A DNA stretch of 64,000 nucleotides, taken from NCBI RefSeq assembly GCF_000185145.2, contig NZ_GL833118.1, forward strand, positions 124,001 to 188,000, given 5' to 3'. The stretch is from Hoylesella oralis ATCC 33269. GTDB lineage: Bacteria; Bacteroidota; Bacteroidia; Bacteroidales; Bacteroidaceae. Both the position numbers and the translations under genes were made by a program. The notes under the pieces are model-generated. The model searched no databases. It saw nothing but the letters and a program-made list of their open reading frames with translations, and had not been told where the DNA came from. Shown one piece after another: positions 1 through 9,351 of the stretch (positions within the stretch are counted from its first letter, which is position 1; every line of letters begins with the position of its first letter).

Positions 1-391
1 TGCCCTCGTATCCCGCTGCTTTAAGACCGGTAGCTGCCACGAGCGGCAGGTATTGGCTATAGTTGTCGGTCTCGTTGTGGAACTCATAAACGAATTTATT
101 GCGCAGGTCACGGAAGTTTTTACGGTCTCTCCGCAGTAGGATGCCGGCCGTAATCCACGGGATACTTGTCAGAGATACGTCGCTTTTAAAGCTGTGCTGT
201 TGTGTTTGGTATGCTGTTTGTATCGAATGGAAAGCATGGATAAGTGTATCGGGCGTGGCAAGTGTACCCCTTGTGCCTTGTATAATAGGCTGAAGAGTAT
301 CGGGTGTTTGGATGCTGTCGGAAGGGACTTGTGCCGAAAGCGTAATTAAGCAGATGAATTGTATGAGTAAAGTAGTTATTATAAATTTCAT
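1..391 (-). CDS. PAP2-family phosphatase, N-terminal part (runs off the window)
   Basis: The minus strand is open from an ATG at 391 to the window edge, giving 130 residues of the N-terminus. It starts with a signal peptide (MKFIITTLLIQFICLITLSA, then Q), followed by a Thr/Pro-rich stretch and the segment IPWITAGILLRRDRKNFRDL…NKFVYEFHNETDNYSQY. This layout matches the N-terminus of Bacteroidales membrane-associated PAP2 phosphatases, which dephosphorylate phosphatidic acid or undecaprenyl pyrophosphate type lipids; the catalytic motifs would lie beyond the edge. The family call comes from remembered N-terminal similarity only. A TAnnTTTG-type box lies just upstream. The gene is divergent from the CCA-adding enzyme. 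Confidence 0.6.
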   Translation of the reverse strand, partial: MKFIITTLLIQFICLITLSAQVPSDSIQTPDTLQPIIQGTRGTLATPDTLIHAFHSIQTAYQTQQHSFKSDVSLTSIPWITAGILLRRDRKNFRDLRNKFVYEFHNETDNYSQYLPLVAATGLKAAGYEG

Positions 392-409
392 CCCATTACC
401 GTTTAGGTG

Positions 410-417
410 CAAAATTA
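410..417 (-). promoter_or_regulatory. Candidate -7 box for the PAP2 gene
   Basis: Read on the minus strand this is TAATTTTG, a match to the Bacteroidota -7 consensus TAnnTTTG, 18 bp before the ATG at 391. No clear -33 TTTG was found. Confidence 0.4.
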
Positions 418-546
418 ATGATATAATTATGCATACTCTTGTGGTTTTACTTGATTTAGTTATTTTTAACTCCTGTATTGGTTTTCTGCATTCTTCCGTG
501 CAGGCATAATTCTGCTATAATGGTTCTATGAACCGAAAAATATTCG

Positions 547-554
547 TATCTTTG
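547..554 (+). promoter_or_regulatory. Candidate -7 box for the CCA-adding enzyme
   Basis: TATCTTTG matches the Bacteroidota -7 consensus TAnnTTTG and lies 24 bp before the ATG at 579. A good -33 TTTG at the usual spacing is not seen. Confidence 0.5.
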
Positions 555-578
555 CATCGCTAAAGCGTAATATTTGTA

Positions 579-2009
579 ATGAAACTATTTTCTGATGCCG
601 ATTTGGCACGCATTCTCGATAAAGACATATTCCATAAAATTTCCTTGGCAGCCGACTCTCTCGGCATGGAATGCTATGTGGTGGGCGGTTATGTGAGAGA
701 CATATTCCTCGAGCGCCCCTCTAACGATATCGATGTAGTGGTGGTGGGAAGCGGTATACAGGTAGCCGATGCGCTGAAAAAACTACTTGGCAGGCGTGCT
801 CATATTTCTGTTTTCCGTAATTTCGGTACGGCTCAAGTGAAGTTCGGCAGTATGGAAATCGAGTTTGTGGGGGCACGTAAGGAGAGTTACAGTCACGATT
901 CGCGCAAGCCGGCAGTGGAGAACGGTACGCTTGAAGATGACCAAAATCGCCGCGACTTTACTATTAATGCTTTAGCAATATGCCTGAATAAAGAACGTTT
1001 CGGTGAGTTGATAGATCCTTTCGGTGGGCTTGAAGACATGGAAGACGGCATTATACGGACGCCACTTGATCCGGATATCACCTTTTCAGATGATCCCTTG
1101 CGTATGATGAGATGCGTAAGGTTTGCCGCACAACTTAATTTCTTTATCGAAGATGCGACTTTCGAGGCGCTTAGGCGTAATGCCGACCGCATAAAGATCG
1201 TGAGTGCAGAACGCATAGCCGACGAACTGCACAAGATAATGATGACGCCTGTGCCGAGTAAAGGGTTCTTCGAACTCTATCGTTCGGGTTTGTTAGAGAT
1301 CATACTGCCCGAACTTTGCGCCCTCGATGTGGTGGATACGCGGAACGGAAAGGCACATAAGAATAATTTTTATCATACGCTTGAGGTCGTCGATAATATC
1401 GCCAAGCATACCGATAACCTGTGGCTGAGGTGGGCTGCTTTGTTCCATGACATCGGAAAACCTCGCAGCAAACGGTGGAACCCTGCCGTGGGATGGACGT
1501 TTCATAACCATAACTTTATCGGTGCAAAGATGCTTCCGGGCATTTTCAGACGGTTAAAGTTTCCGATGGATGCCAAACTGAAGTTCGTTCAGAAATTGGT
1601 GGATATGCACATGAGGCCCATTACGATAGCAGATGATGAGGTAACCGACAGTGCCGTACGCCGTTTGATGAATGATGCAGGCGACGATGTAAACGATTTG
1701 ATGTTACTTTGCGAGGCCGATATTACAAGCAAGAATGCGCAGCGAAAGCAGCGTTTTTTGGATAATTTCCGTATTGTTCGCGAGAAATTGAAGAACTTGG
1801 AAGAGCGTGATTACAAGCGTTTGTTGCAGCCGTGCATCGATGGTAACGAAATTATGGAGATGTTTCATCTGCAGCCTTCGCGCGAGGTGGGGGCGCTGAA
1901 GCAGAGTCTTAAGGATGCCGTTCTTGATAATAAGGTGCCCAATGAGCGGGAACCGTTACTCGAATTGCTGCGTAAGAAAGCAAAATCTATGGGACTTATG
2001 GACCGATAG
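579..2009 (+). CDS. cca: CCA tRNA nucleotidyltransferase with HD domain
   Basis: 476 residues. It adds or repairs the 3'-terminal CCA of tRNAs in the cytoplasm. The N-terminal nucleotidyltransferase head shows GGYVRD (about residues 36-41) and the metal-binding NDIDVVVVG motif, followed by the RRDFTINAL neck-domain motif and the ERI..EL region. The C-terminal half carries an HD phosphohydrolase signature (LFHDIGKPR), as in the HD-containing class II enzymes. Length is normal for the HD-bearing family. It stands alone between the divergent PAP2 gene and the efflux operon. The nearest alternative is poly(A) polymerase, which is less likely in this phylum. Confidence 0.92.
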   Translation: MKLFSDADLARILDKDIFHKISLAADSLGMECYVVGGYVRDIFLERPSNDIDVVVVGSGIQVADALKKLLGRRAHISVFRNFGTAQVKFGSMEIEFVGARKESYSHDSRKPAVENGTLEDDQNRRDFTINALAICLNKERFGELIDPFGGLEDMEDGIIRTPLDPDITFSDDPLRMMRCVRFAAQLNFFIEDATFEALRRNADRIKIVSAERIADELHKIMMTPVPSKGFFELYRSGLLEIILPELCALDVVDTRNGKAHKNNFYHTLEVVDNIAKHTDNLWLRWAALFHDIGKPRSKRWNPAVGWTFHNHNFIGAKMLPGIFRRLKFPMDAKLKFVQKLVDMHMRPITIADDEVTDSAVRRLMNDAGDDVNDLMLLCEADITSKNAQRKQRFLDNFRIVREKLKNLEERDYKRLLQPCIDGNEIMEMFHLQPSREVGALKQSLKDAVLDNKVPNEREPLLELLRKKAKSMGLMDR

Positions 2010-2116
2010 ATGTAAGAAAAAGAAGAAACGTCTTTACTTTTTTTTGCTTAAATTTGTTTCTTTATAATAATTGTTAAAAGTAATGTAACTTGTGAACATA
2101 GTTACTAAGGAATGAT

Positions 2117-2124
2117 TATTTTTG
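2117..2124 (+). promoter_or_regulatory. Candidate -7 box for the RND efflux operon
   Basis: TATTTTTG fits TAnnTTTG and lies 88 bp before the adaptor ATG at 2212, leaving a fairly long 5' leader. The intergenic stretch 2010-2211 otherwise contains a T-run near 2036-2044 after cca and no recognised regulator site. Confidence 0.4.
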
Positions 2125-2211
2125 CATCGTAAAACTTTTCTAAGTGTAGAAGTTTTGTCTTGTGGTCAGGTTTTTAGTATCGAGATTATAAATTATAATA
2201 TTTAAATAGGT

Positions 2212-3399
2212 ATGAAGATTAAGAGTGTTTTATGCTTTATGGTTGCTGCAACGCTAATGGCGTGTGGTGGAAAGAGTTCCATGAAGATGGGTGATAATCA
2301 GTTTCCGATTAGGACGATCGGTTCTTCTAATGCGGATTTGCAAACCACCTATCCCGCAGCTGTCAAGGGTGTTCAGGATGTGGAGATACGTCCTAAGGTC
2401 TCCGGATTTATCACAAAAGTGTGTGTACATGAAGGTCAAACCGTTTCGGCAGGCCAGTTGTTGTTCGTTATAGACAACGAAACGTATCAGTCGGCAGTGC
2501 GTCAAGCCCGTGCAGCAGTAAATACTTCGCGTGCTCAACTGAATACTGCGAAGCTGACGTATGATAATAATAAGAAACTATTTGATAGGAATATTATCGG
2601 GCAGTATGAACTTTCAACGGCTCAAAATAGTTATGAAACGGCTCGTGCAGCCCTTGCTCAAGCGCAGGCTTCGTTAGCTTCGGCCAAGGAAACACTGGCT
2701 TATTGCTTCGTGAAAAGTCCTACTGCCGGCGTTATCGGTAGTCTTCCTTATAAACAGGGAGCCTTGGTAAGTGCTTCGAATACGCAGCCTTTGACCACGG
2801 TTTCTAATATCAGTACCGTAGAAGTTTACTTCTCTATGACAGAAAAAGATATCATGAACCTGACCAAGATGACCGGCGGAATTAATGAAGCTATTGCGAA
2901 ATTCCCGCCTGTAAAGCTGCAATTGGCGGACGGGACGGTTTATAATCAGCCCGGAAAAGTGGTGAAGATGAGCGGTGTTATCGATGCTTCAACAGGTGCA
3001 GCAAGTATGATTGCCCGTTTTCCCAATCCCGATAAACTGTTGAAGAGCGGTGCTTCGGGACAGATCGTTGTAACATCTAATAGCAGTAACGCTATCGTAA
3101 TTCCTCAAGAGGCTACCTCAGAAGTGCAGGATAAAGTATTTGTTTATCTTGTTGGTAAAGATAATAAGGTGAAATATACGGAGATTAAAGTCGATCCGCA
3201 GAACGATGGAAAGAACTATATTGTTACGAGTGGTCTTTCCGTAGGCGACCGTATAGTAACGAAAGGACTTACCAAACTGTCTGATGGAATGGAAATTAAG
3301 CCGATTACAGAAGAGCAGTATCAGAAGAATTTAGATGATGCAGTGAAGAAAGGTGAAGCCAACAGCAGTTCAAGTAAGTTTATCGATGCCATGAAGTAA
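2212..3399 (+). CDS. RND efflux pump periplasmic adaptor (membrane fusion protein), lipoprotein
   Basis: 395 residues. It bridges the inner-membrane RND permease and the outer-membrane channel of a tripartite drug efflux pump. The N-terminus is a lipoprotein signal (MKIKSVLCFMVAATLMACGG) with lipobox LMAC. A lipoyl-type half motif (PKVSGFITKVCVHEGQTVSAGQLLFVID) is followed by a helical hairpin rich in Ala/Gln and the second lipoyl half (VKSPTAGVIGSLPYKQGALV), then barrel and membrane-proximal domains, as in AcrA/MexA. The permease follows after 65 bp and the outer-membrane factor directly after that, so all three parts are co-transcribed. The substrate cannot be told from sequence. Confidence 0.92.
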   Translation: MKIKSVLCFMVAATLMACGGKSSMKMGDNQFPIRTIGSSNADLQTTYPAAVKGVQDVEIRPKVSGFITKVCVHEGQTVSAGQLLFVIDNETYQSAVRQARAAVNTSRAQLNTAKLTYDNNKKLFDRNIIGQYELSTAQNSYETARAALAQAQASLASAKETLAYCFVKSPTAGVIGSLPYKQGALVSASNTQPLTTVSNISTVEVYFSMTEKDIMNLTKMTGGINEAIAKFPPVKLQLADGTVYNQPGKVVKMSGVIDASTGAASMIARFPNPDKLLKSGASGQIVVTSNSSNAIVIPQEATSEVQDKVFVYLVGKDNKVKYTEIKVDPQNDGKNYIVTSGLSVGDRIVTKGLTKLSDGMEIKPITEEQYQKNLDDAVKKGEANSSSSKFIDAMK

Positions 3400-3464
3400 T
3401 TCCTCATACGAGGATATTATATATGTGCAGATAAACGAATAGGGATAATAATTTCAGATAACTT

Positions 3465-6400
3465 ATGACATTTACACATTTTATCAAGCGTCCGGTACTG
3501 TCTACGGTAATATCGATATTCTTCGTATTATTGGGAGGAATCGGACTTATATCGCTGCCTATCGCGCAGTATCCTGACATTGCACCGCCGACGATCGCGG
3601 TTTCTACGACCTATACCGGTGCCGATGCGCAGACGGTAATGAACTCTGTAGTCACGCCATTGGAGGAAAGTATCAACGGTGTAGAGAACATGACGTACAT
3701 GACTTCGCAGACTACGAACGACGGTTATGCATCAATTACCGTTTATTTCAAGCAGGGAACAAACGCAGATATGGCGGCTGTGAACGTTCAAAACCGTGTG
3801 AGTCAGGCGCAGGCATTGCTACCAGCAGAAGTAACAAGGGTGGGCGTTACCGTTTCTAAACGCCAGTCTTCCCAAGTGTTGATGTATACACTGACTACAG
3901 AAGACGGCAAATACGACGATGAATTCCTTACCAATTACAATAACATCAATATCATTCCGGCTATTAAACGTATCAATGGAGTCGGTGATGTGAATACTCC
4001 CGGTATGAAGACCTACTCTATGAGAATATGGTTGCAGCCGGATAAGATGAAGCAATATGGCCTGATTCCCTCGGATGTGACGGGTGCATTGGCGGAACAG
4101 AATATAGAAGCTGCTCCCGGAAAGTTCGGTGAACAGAGCAATATGGCCTATGAATACGTGATGCGTTATAAAGGTCGTTTGAAAACAGCCGATGAATATG
4201 AGAACATTATCATCAGCAGTGACGCGAACGGACAGACACTGAAATTAAAGGATGTAGCTAAGATTGAGCTGGGAGGATTGCAGTATTCCGTTTCAATGAA
4301 GAACAACAACCAGCCCTCTGTGATGGGTATGGTGCAGCAAATTGCCGGTTCTAACGCCAATGAGATTGCCAAGAATGTGAAGGCAGAGCTCGATAAACAG
4401 GCCAAGAGTTTCCCTCCCGGGATGGAATACAAGATCAATTATGATGTAACAGAGTTCCTTTATGCTTCAATAGAGGAGGTTATCAAGACACTTGTCATTA
4501 CGCTTGTACTGGTATTCTTCGTGGTTTACATCTTTTTGCAGGACATGCGGTCGACGTTAATTCCGCTGATTGCCGTGCCTGTAGCATTGATCGGCTCATT
4601 CTTCTTCCTGTGGGTATTCGGATTTTCCATCAACCTTCTGGTACTTTCGGCATTGTTGTTGGCAATTGCGATAGTGGTGGATGATGCCATAGTCGTGGTG
4701 GAAGCCGTGCATGCCAAACTCGATCAAGGTTACCAAAGTGCACTAACGGCGTCTATAGATGCTATGAACGAAATTTCCGGAGCCATCATTTCTATTACTT
4801 TGGTAATGGCAGCGGTGTTCGTGCCGGTATCGTTTATCGGCGGAACCAGCGGTACTTTCTATCGTGAATTCGGTGTTACGATGGCAGTAAGTATCATCAT
4901 TTCGGCTGTCAACGCATTGACATTATCACCCGCATTGTGTGCCATATTCTTAAAACCCCATGCAGATGAAGAGGGTGAACATAAGTCTACATTCATCAGC
5001 AGGTTCCATGCAGGCTTCAATATCGTATTCGATAAGACAGTCGCTAAATATAAGAAAGGTGTAGAGAAATCCATTAATCGCCGCATTCTTACGGGAGTTA
5101 TTATCCTTATAGGCATCATAGTGCTCGTGGTAACAATGCAGACAACCAAGACAGGCCTTGTGCCCGACGAGGATACAGGCACGCTGTTCGTCACCATATC
5201 TACACCGCCCGCCACCAGTCAGGCACGTACTCAAGAAATTACGAATATCGTAGATAAGATGTTGGCAAGCAATCCTGCTATTCAATCCCGTGAGCAAATC
5301 GTGGGTTACAACTTCATTGCAGGACAAGGTTCCGACCAAGCTACTTTCATTATCAAGCTGAAACCGTTCGAAGAACGCCCCGGTGGATTCTTCCATAACC
5401 TTGCAGGTTTGTGGGAAGGAGACGGTATCAAGCGTTTCTTCATCAACTCTAAGTCGAGCACGGCCGTATTGGGTATGATTTACAAACAGACTGCCTCCAT
5501 CAAAGATGCACAGATCATAGCCTTTCAACCACCTATGATTCCCGGCTTCGGTGCTACCAACGGTGTAACATTCTCTATGCAGGATAAGACGGGAGGCGAC
5601 CTGAATAGGTTCTTCAATATTACCCAAGAATATCTTGCAGAGCTAAACAAACGTCCGGAAATTCAGACGGCTATGACATCTTACAACCCGAACTATCCGC
5701 AGTATATGGTAGATGTGGATGTGTCGAAGTGTAAGCAAAGCGGTATTAGTCCTTCTACTGTGTTGACAACATTGCAAGGTTATTACGGTGGACTTTATGC
5801 CTCCAACTTCAATGCCTACGGCAAGTTGTACCGTGTAATGGTACAGGGCGATGTGGCAAGCCGTATGCGTCCCGACGGTCTTTCCAATATTTACGTGCGC
5901 ACTTCATCGGGCATGGTTCCCATAAGCGAATACGTTAACCTGCGAAGAGTGTACGGTCCGTCGAATATCAACCGCTTTAACCTCTTTACATCTATCAATG
6001 TCAATGTTACTGCAGCCGACGGATATTCGTCCGGTCAGGCCATTAAAGCGGTGGAAGAAGTGGCTGCCCAGATGCTTCCGGAGGGTTATGGACTCGATTA
6101 TTCGGGCCTTACGCGGTCGGAACAAGAATCGAGCAACTCCACTGCAATTATCTTCTTGCTGTGTATAGTGTTCGTTTATCTGATCTTATCTGCACAGTAT
6201 GAGAGTTACATTTTGCCGCTCTCTGTCATCCTGTCTCTGCCGTTCGGTCTTGCCGGAGCATTTATCTTCACGCAGCTCTTCGGCCATTCCAACGATATCT
6301 ACATGCAGATTTCGCTGATTATGTTGATCGGTCTGTTGGCCAAGAACGCCATCTTGATAGTACAGTTTGCCCTTGAGAGGCGCCGTACAGGTATGGCCAT

Positions 6401-6728
6401 TCGCTATAGTGCCATATTGGGAGCCGCCGCACGTCTGCGTCCTATCCTCATGACATCGCTTGCCATGGTTATCGGTTTGCTGCCTTTGATGTTCGCATCC
6501 GGTGTAGGTAAGAACGGTAACCAGACGCTTGGAGCCGCTGCAGTGGGCGGTATGCTCATCGGTACACTGATACAAATCTTCGTTGTACCGTCGCTATTTG
6601 CCGTATTCCAATGGCTGCAAGAGCGGATAACACCGTTGAAGTTCGAGGATGAAAACAATCCCGAAGTAGCTGCGGAGTTAGAACAATATGCCCACGGCAA
6701 GTTCATTCAATGTAAAGAAAAAGAATAA
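3465..6728 (+). CDS. RND efflux permease, HAE1/AcrB family
   Basis: 1087 residues. A proton-driven inner-membrane multidrug exporter of the AcrB/MexB type. The N-terminus FIKRPVLSTVISIFFVLLG is the usual first transmembrane helix; TM4 carries the proton-relay pair Asp406-Asp407 (AIVVDDAIVVVEA), and the TM10 lysine sits in GLLAKNAILIVQFA. Two large periplasmic loops and a second six-helix bundle complete the expected layout, and length is slightly above the usual 1030-1060 because of a charged C-terminal tail. It is the middle gene of the adaptor–permease–outer-membrane-factor operon, and its stop codon is 1 bp before the next ATG. Confidence 0.95.
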   Translation: MTFTHFIKRPVLSTVISIFFVLLGGIGLISLPIAQYPDIAPPTIAVSTTYTGADAQTVMNSVVTPLEESINGVENMTYMTSQTTNDGYASITVYFKQGTNADMAAVNVQNRVSQAQALLPAEVTRVGVTVSKRQSSQVLMYTLTTEDGKYDDEFLTNYNNINIIPAIKRINGVGDVNTPGMKTYSMRIWLQPDKMKQYGLIPSDVTGALAEQNIEAAPGKFGEQSNMAYEYVMRYKGRLKTADEYENIIISSDANGQTLKLKDVAKIELGGLQYSVSMKNNNQPSVMGMVQQIAGSNANEIAKNVKAELDKQAKSFPPGMEYKINYDVTEFLYASIEEVIKTLVITLVLVFFVVYIFLQDMRSTLIPLIAVPVALIGSFFFLWVFGFSINLLVLSALLLAIAIVVDDAIVVVEAVHAKLDQGYQSALTASIDAMNEISGAIISITLVMAAVFVPVSFIGGTSGTFYREFGVTMAVSIIISAVNALTLSPALCAIFLKPHADEEGEHKSTFISRFHAGFNIVFDKTVAKYKKGVEKSINRRILTGVIILIGIIVLVVTMQTTKTGLVPDEDTGTLFVTISTPPATSQARTQEITNIVDKMLASNPAIQSREQIVGYNFIAGQGSDQATFIIKLKPFEERPGGFFHNLAGLWEGDGIKRFFINSKSSTAVLGMIYKQTASIKDAQIIAFQPPMIPGFGATNGVTFSMQDKTGGDLNRFFNITQEYLAELNKRPEIQTAMTSYNPNYPQYMVDVDVSKCKQSGISPSTVLTTLQGYYGGLYASNFNAYGKLYRVMVQGDVASRMRPDGLSNIYVRTSSGMVPISEYVNLRRVYGPSNINRFNLFTSINVNVTAADGYSSGQAIKAVEEVAAQMLPEGYGLDYSGLTRSEQESSNSTAIIFLLCIVFVYLILSAQYESYILPLSVILSLPFGLAGAFIFTQLFGHSNDIYMQISLIMLIGLLAKNAILIVQFALERRRTGMAIRYSAILGAAARLRPILMTSLAMVIGLLPLMFASGVGKNGNQTLGAAAVGGMLIGTLIQIFVVPSLFAVFQWLQERITPLKFEDENNPEVAAELEQYAHGKFIQCKEKE

Positions 6729-6729
6729 A

Positions 6730-8121
6730 ATGAAGAAATTAAATATCATTATAGCAGGTCTTGCAGCGCTGGTTCTTACCGGCTGCAAGAGCCTTTACGG
6801 AAAATATGAGCGCCCCGAAGTACAGACAAGCGGTCTCGTTCGCGATGCTATGTCTGCCGCAGACACCCTTGCCGTCGGAGATACGGCGAGCTTCGGCAAC
6901 CTGCCTTGGCGCAGCGTTTTTACCGATCCGCAGTTACAAGTGCTTATAGAGCGAGGGTTGAACCATAATACCAACCTGCTCAATGCAGCGCTCAACGTGC
7001 AGATAGCAGAGGCTCAACTCAAGTCGGCCAAGCTGGCTTTCTTGCCTTCATTCAGTTTCTCACCGCAAGGAACAATCGCTTCGTGGGATGGAAACAAGGC
7101 TACCAAAACCTATAGCCTGCCTATCAATGCCTCTTGGAGTGTAGACCTCTTCGGCAATCTGCTGTCGCAAAAGCGGGCTGCACAGATAACTTTGCTTCAC
7201 TCGCGCGACTATCAGGTGGCAGTACAGACCAATCTTATTGCCAATATGGCCAACATGTACTACACGCTTTTGATGCTTGATAGGCAGTTGGAACTGGTGT
7301 CTGACATGGAAATATTGACCAAAGACACGTGGGAGATTATGAAAGTACAGAAAGAAGCGGTAAGGGGCGTGCGTTCTACAGCGGTGCAGGCAGCCGAGTC
7401 GAACTACTATTCCGTGCTGACGAGGAAGGCAGATTTGAACCGTCAGGTGCGCGAAACAGAGAATGCACTCTCGCTGCTTGTAGGTCAACAAGTGCAGGCT
7501 ATCCCGCGCGGGAAGTTAGAAAGTCAGTCTTTACCTACCAATCTTTCTACCGGTGTAGGTGTGCAGTTGCTCAACAATCGTGCCGATGTACATGCTGCAG
7601 AGATGTCGCTTGCCCAGTGTTTCTATAATGTAGAAACCGCTCGGTCGCGCTTTTATCCGGCACTGAACCTCAGTGCATCGGGCGCATTTACCAATAGTGC
7701 CGGCGGCATGATTACCAACCCGGGCAAATGGTTGCTCTCTGCTGTGGGTTCGCTTACGCAGCCTATCTTCCAGAACGGTAAGCTCATTGCCGGATTGAAG
7801 GTAGCTAAAGCGCAGTATGAACAGGCATATAATACATGGCAGAACTCTATATTGACCGCCGGAAGCGAGGTTAGTAATGCGCTTGTTTTATACAATACCT
7901 CCGACGAGAAGAGCAAGATAGAGGCCAAACAGATAGAGGTACTCAAGCAAAACGTGGAAGATACCAAGGCTTTAATGGCCAGTGCCGGCAGTACTTACTT
8001 AGAAGTAATCTCCGCACAACAGTCGTTATTGAACACTGAACTATCTAAAGTATCCGACGATTTCAGCAAGATGCAGGCTGTCGTAAATCTGTATTACGCC
8101 TTAGGAGGCGGCGCCAAATAG
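6730..8121 (+). CDS. Outer-membrane efflux channel lipoprotein (OprM/NodT type)
   Basis: 463 residues from the ATG at 6730. That start was chosen over an upstream in-frame ATG at 6688, which lies inside the permease, because it gives a clean lipoprotein signal: MKKLNIIIAGLAALVLTGC, with lipobox LTGC. It forms the trimeric outer-membrane/periplasmic tunnel of the efflux pump. Two repeats of the outer-membrane efflux domain are visible: long helices rich in Ala, Asn and Gln, NASWSVDLFGNL for the first repeat and GSLTQPIFQNGKL for the second. It begins 1 bp after the permease stop, so translation is probably coupled. An LpxA paralogue follows after 30 bp. Confidence 0.93.
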   Translation: MKKLNIIIAGLAALVLTGCKSLYGKYERPEVQTSGLVRDAMSAADTLAVGDTASFGNLPWRSVFTDPQLQVLIERGLNHNTNLLNAALNVQIAEAQLKSAKLAFLPSFSFSPQGTIASWDGNKATKTYSLPINASWSVDLFGNLLSQKRAAQITLLHSRDYQVAVQTNLIANMANMYYTLLMLDRQLELVSDMEILTKDTWEIMKVQKEAVRGVRSTAVQAAESNYYSVLTRKADLNRQVRETENALSLLVGQQVQAIPRGKLESQSLPTNLSTGVGVQLLNNRADVHAAEMSLAQCFYNVETARSRFYPALNLSASGAFTNSAGGMITNPGKWLLSAVGSLTQPIFQNGKLIAGLKVAKAQYEQAYNTWQNSILTAGSEVSNALVLYNTSDEKSKIEAKQIEVLKQNVEDTKALMASAGSTYLEVISAQQSLLNTELSKVSDDFSKMQAVVNLYYALGGGAK

Positions 8122-8151
8122 CGCATAACGTTTAACTTAACAAGAAAAGAT

Positions 8152-8934
8152 ATGGCAAGTGAAATAAGTGCAAGGGCAGAAGTATCCCCCAAGGCCAAGA
8201 TCGGAGATAACTGTAAGATATTTCCTTTCGTCTATATAGAGGATGATGTCGTTATCGGAGATAACTGTATAATATTCCCGTATGTTAGTATCATGAACGG
8301 TACGCGCATGGGAAACGGTAACAAGGTGCACCAATGTACGGTGTTGGCTGCCATTCCTCAGGATTTTAACTTTCGCGGAGAAGAGAGCGAACTGGTTATT
8401 GGAGACAACAATACCATACGCGAGAACGTCGTTATCAACCGTGCCACGCATGCCGGAGGGCGTACTGTACTGGGCAATGACAATATGTTGATGGAGGGAG
8501 TTCATATCTCTCACGACACCAAGGTGGGTAACCATTGCGTGTTCGGTTATGGAACTAAGATTGCCGGAGACTGCGAAATAAGCGACGGGGTGATATTCAG
8601 TTCGTCGGTAATCGCCAATGCTCGCACGCGTGTGGGGAGCGGTTCGATGATACAGGCAGGCACGACATTTTCGAAGGACGTACCGCCTTATATCGTTGCG
8701 GGCGGTGTTCCTGTGAGCTATGGCGGTCCTAATACCACGATGATGACGGCATACGGCGTCGACGAAAAGGTGCAGAAGCACATCGCCAATGCCTATCGGT
8801 TGGTATTCCATGGGCAGAACAGCGTGTTCGATTCTGTGCTCCAAATCAAGGAACAGGTACCCGATTCGCCGGAAATCAGGAATATTATCAGTTTTATAGA
8901 AACCACAAAATTAGGCATTATCAGTAAAATGTAA
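8152..8934 (+). CDS. lpxA: LpxA-like acyl-ACP–UDP-GlcNAc O-acyltransferase paralogue
   Basis: 260 residues. A left-handed beta-helix acyltransferase of the LpxA family with hexapeptide repeats over about residues 10-185 and the C-terminal helical part (KHIANAYRLVF). Family signatures kept: IPQDFNFRGE, the IRENVVI segment, GVHISHD with His121 at the place of the E. coli catalytic His125, and KDVPPYIVAGG. Residues that are His in E. coli LpxA at three other places (IHRGT, LAGH, AVHQF) are here Asn96, an Asp in IAGD, and a non-His residue. This suggests a specialised paralogue that may act on another acceptor or chain. It is the last gene of the efflux operon and ends at a strong terminator. LpxA family membership is certain; its exact substrate is not. 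Confidence 0.82.
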   Translation: MASEISARAEVSPKAKIGDNCKIFPFVYIEDDVVIGDNCIIFPYVSIMNGTRMGNGNKVHQCTVLAAIPQDFNFRGEESELVIGDNNTIRENVVINRATHAGGRTVLGNDNMLMEGVHISHDTKVGNHCVFGYGTKIAGDCEISDGVIFSSSVIANARTRVGSGSMIQAGTTFSKDVPPYIVAGGVPVSYGGPNTTMMTAYGVDEKVQKHIANAYRLVFHGQNSVFDSVLQIKEQVPDSPEIRNIISFIETTKLGIISKM

Positions 8935-8964
8935 TTCATACCTATTACGTTTTATACTGTTATG

Positions 8965-8999
8965 AGAGGGACTGATCGTGAGGTCGGTCCCTCTTTTAT
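8965..8999 (+). terminator. Intrinsic terminator of the efflux–LpxA operon
   Basis: Perfect stem AGAGGGAC (8965-8972) with GTCCCTCT (8987-8994), continued inward by further G-U/G-C pairs, then TTTTATT. It is 30 bp after the LpxA-like stop. Confidence 0.85.
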
Positions 9000-9183
9000 T
9001 GTGATAGGAGTAGAAAATGGCTGTCTCGCCCTGCTTTTTTAAAAGAAACGTAATTCCAATTTGTTTATGCTTCTCCCTTTGGAAAGGGGAGACAGAAAAG
9101 GGGGCAATTCCTTTTGTTCACAACTTAGAATCTCTGTTCAGCCTTTCATTATAGAGCAGAAAAGTACACGGTACCGTAAAAAC

Positions 9184-9252
9184 TTAGCTTGTTTAAGCAC
9201 TCTAAAATGGCCTTTTTCTCAAAATATATGTATAAGAATTTAAACAAGCTAA
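9184..9252. repeat. 13-bp perfect inverted repeat around a 43-bp spacer
   Basis: TTAGCTTGTTTAA at 9184-9196 is the exact reverse complement of TTAAACAAGCTAA at 9240-9252. The spacing and AT-rich content resemble a miniature element remnant, but no target-site duplication is evident. Confidence 0.6.
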
Positions 9253-9316
9253 ATTCCTGTAATCCGTTTAGGTTGTCTGTTTGTCAGCTATAGATGGTGT
9301 GGCTATCTTGATTAAA

Positions 9317-9351
9317 TTATACATCTAACGAAGTTACCTTATACATCTAAC
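9317..9351. repeat. 13-bp direct repeat, two copies
   Basis: TTATACATCTAAC occurs at 9317-9329 and again at 9339-9351, a 22-bp period. It may be a leftover of a tandem array. Confidence 0.6.

Noticed and set aside
99-509. Two small plus-strand open frames at the window start
   Set aside because: They lie opposite the PAP2 gene and its promoter, and show no recognisable protein pattern.
4950-5627. Long minus-strand open frame of 225 codons within the RND permease
   Set aside because: Antisense shadow of a strongly conserved gene; no start context, signal or domain.
9061-9243. Plus-strand 60-codon open frame in the intergenic region
   Set aside because: It spans the G/C-rich patch and the inverted repeat, has no domain or ribosome site, and is likely chance.
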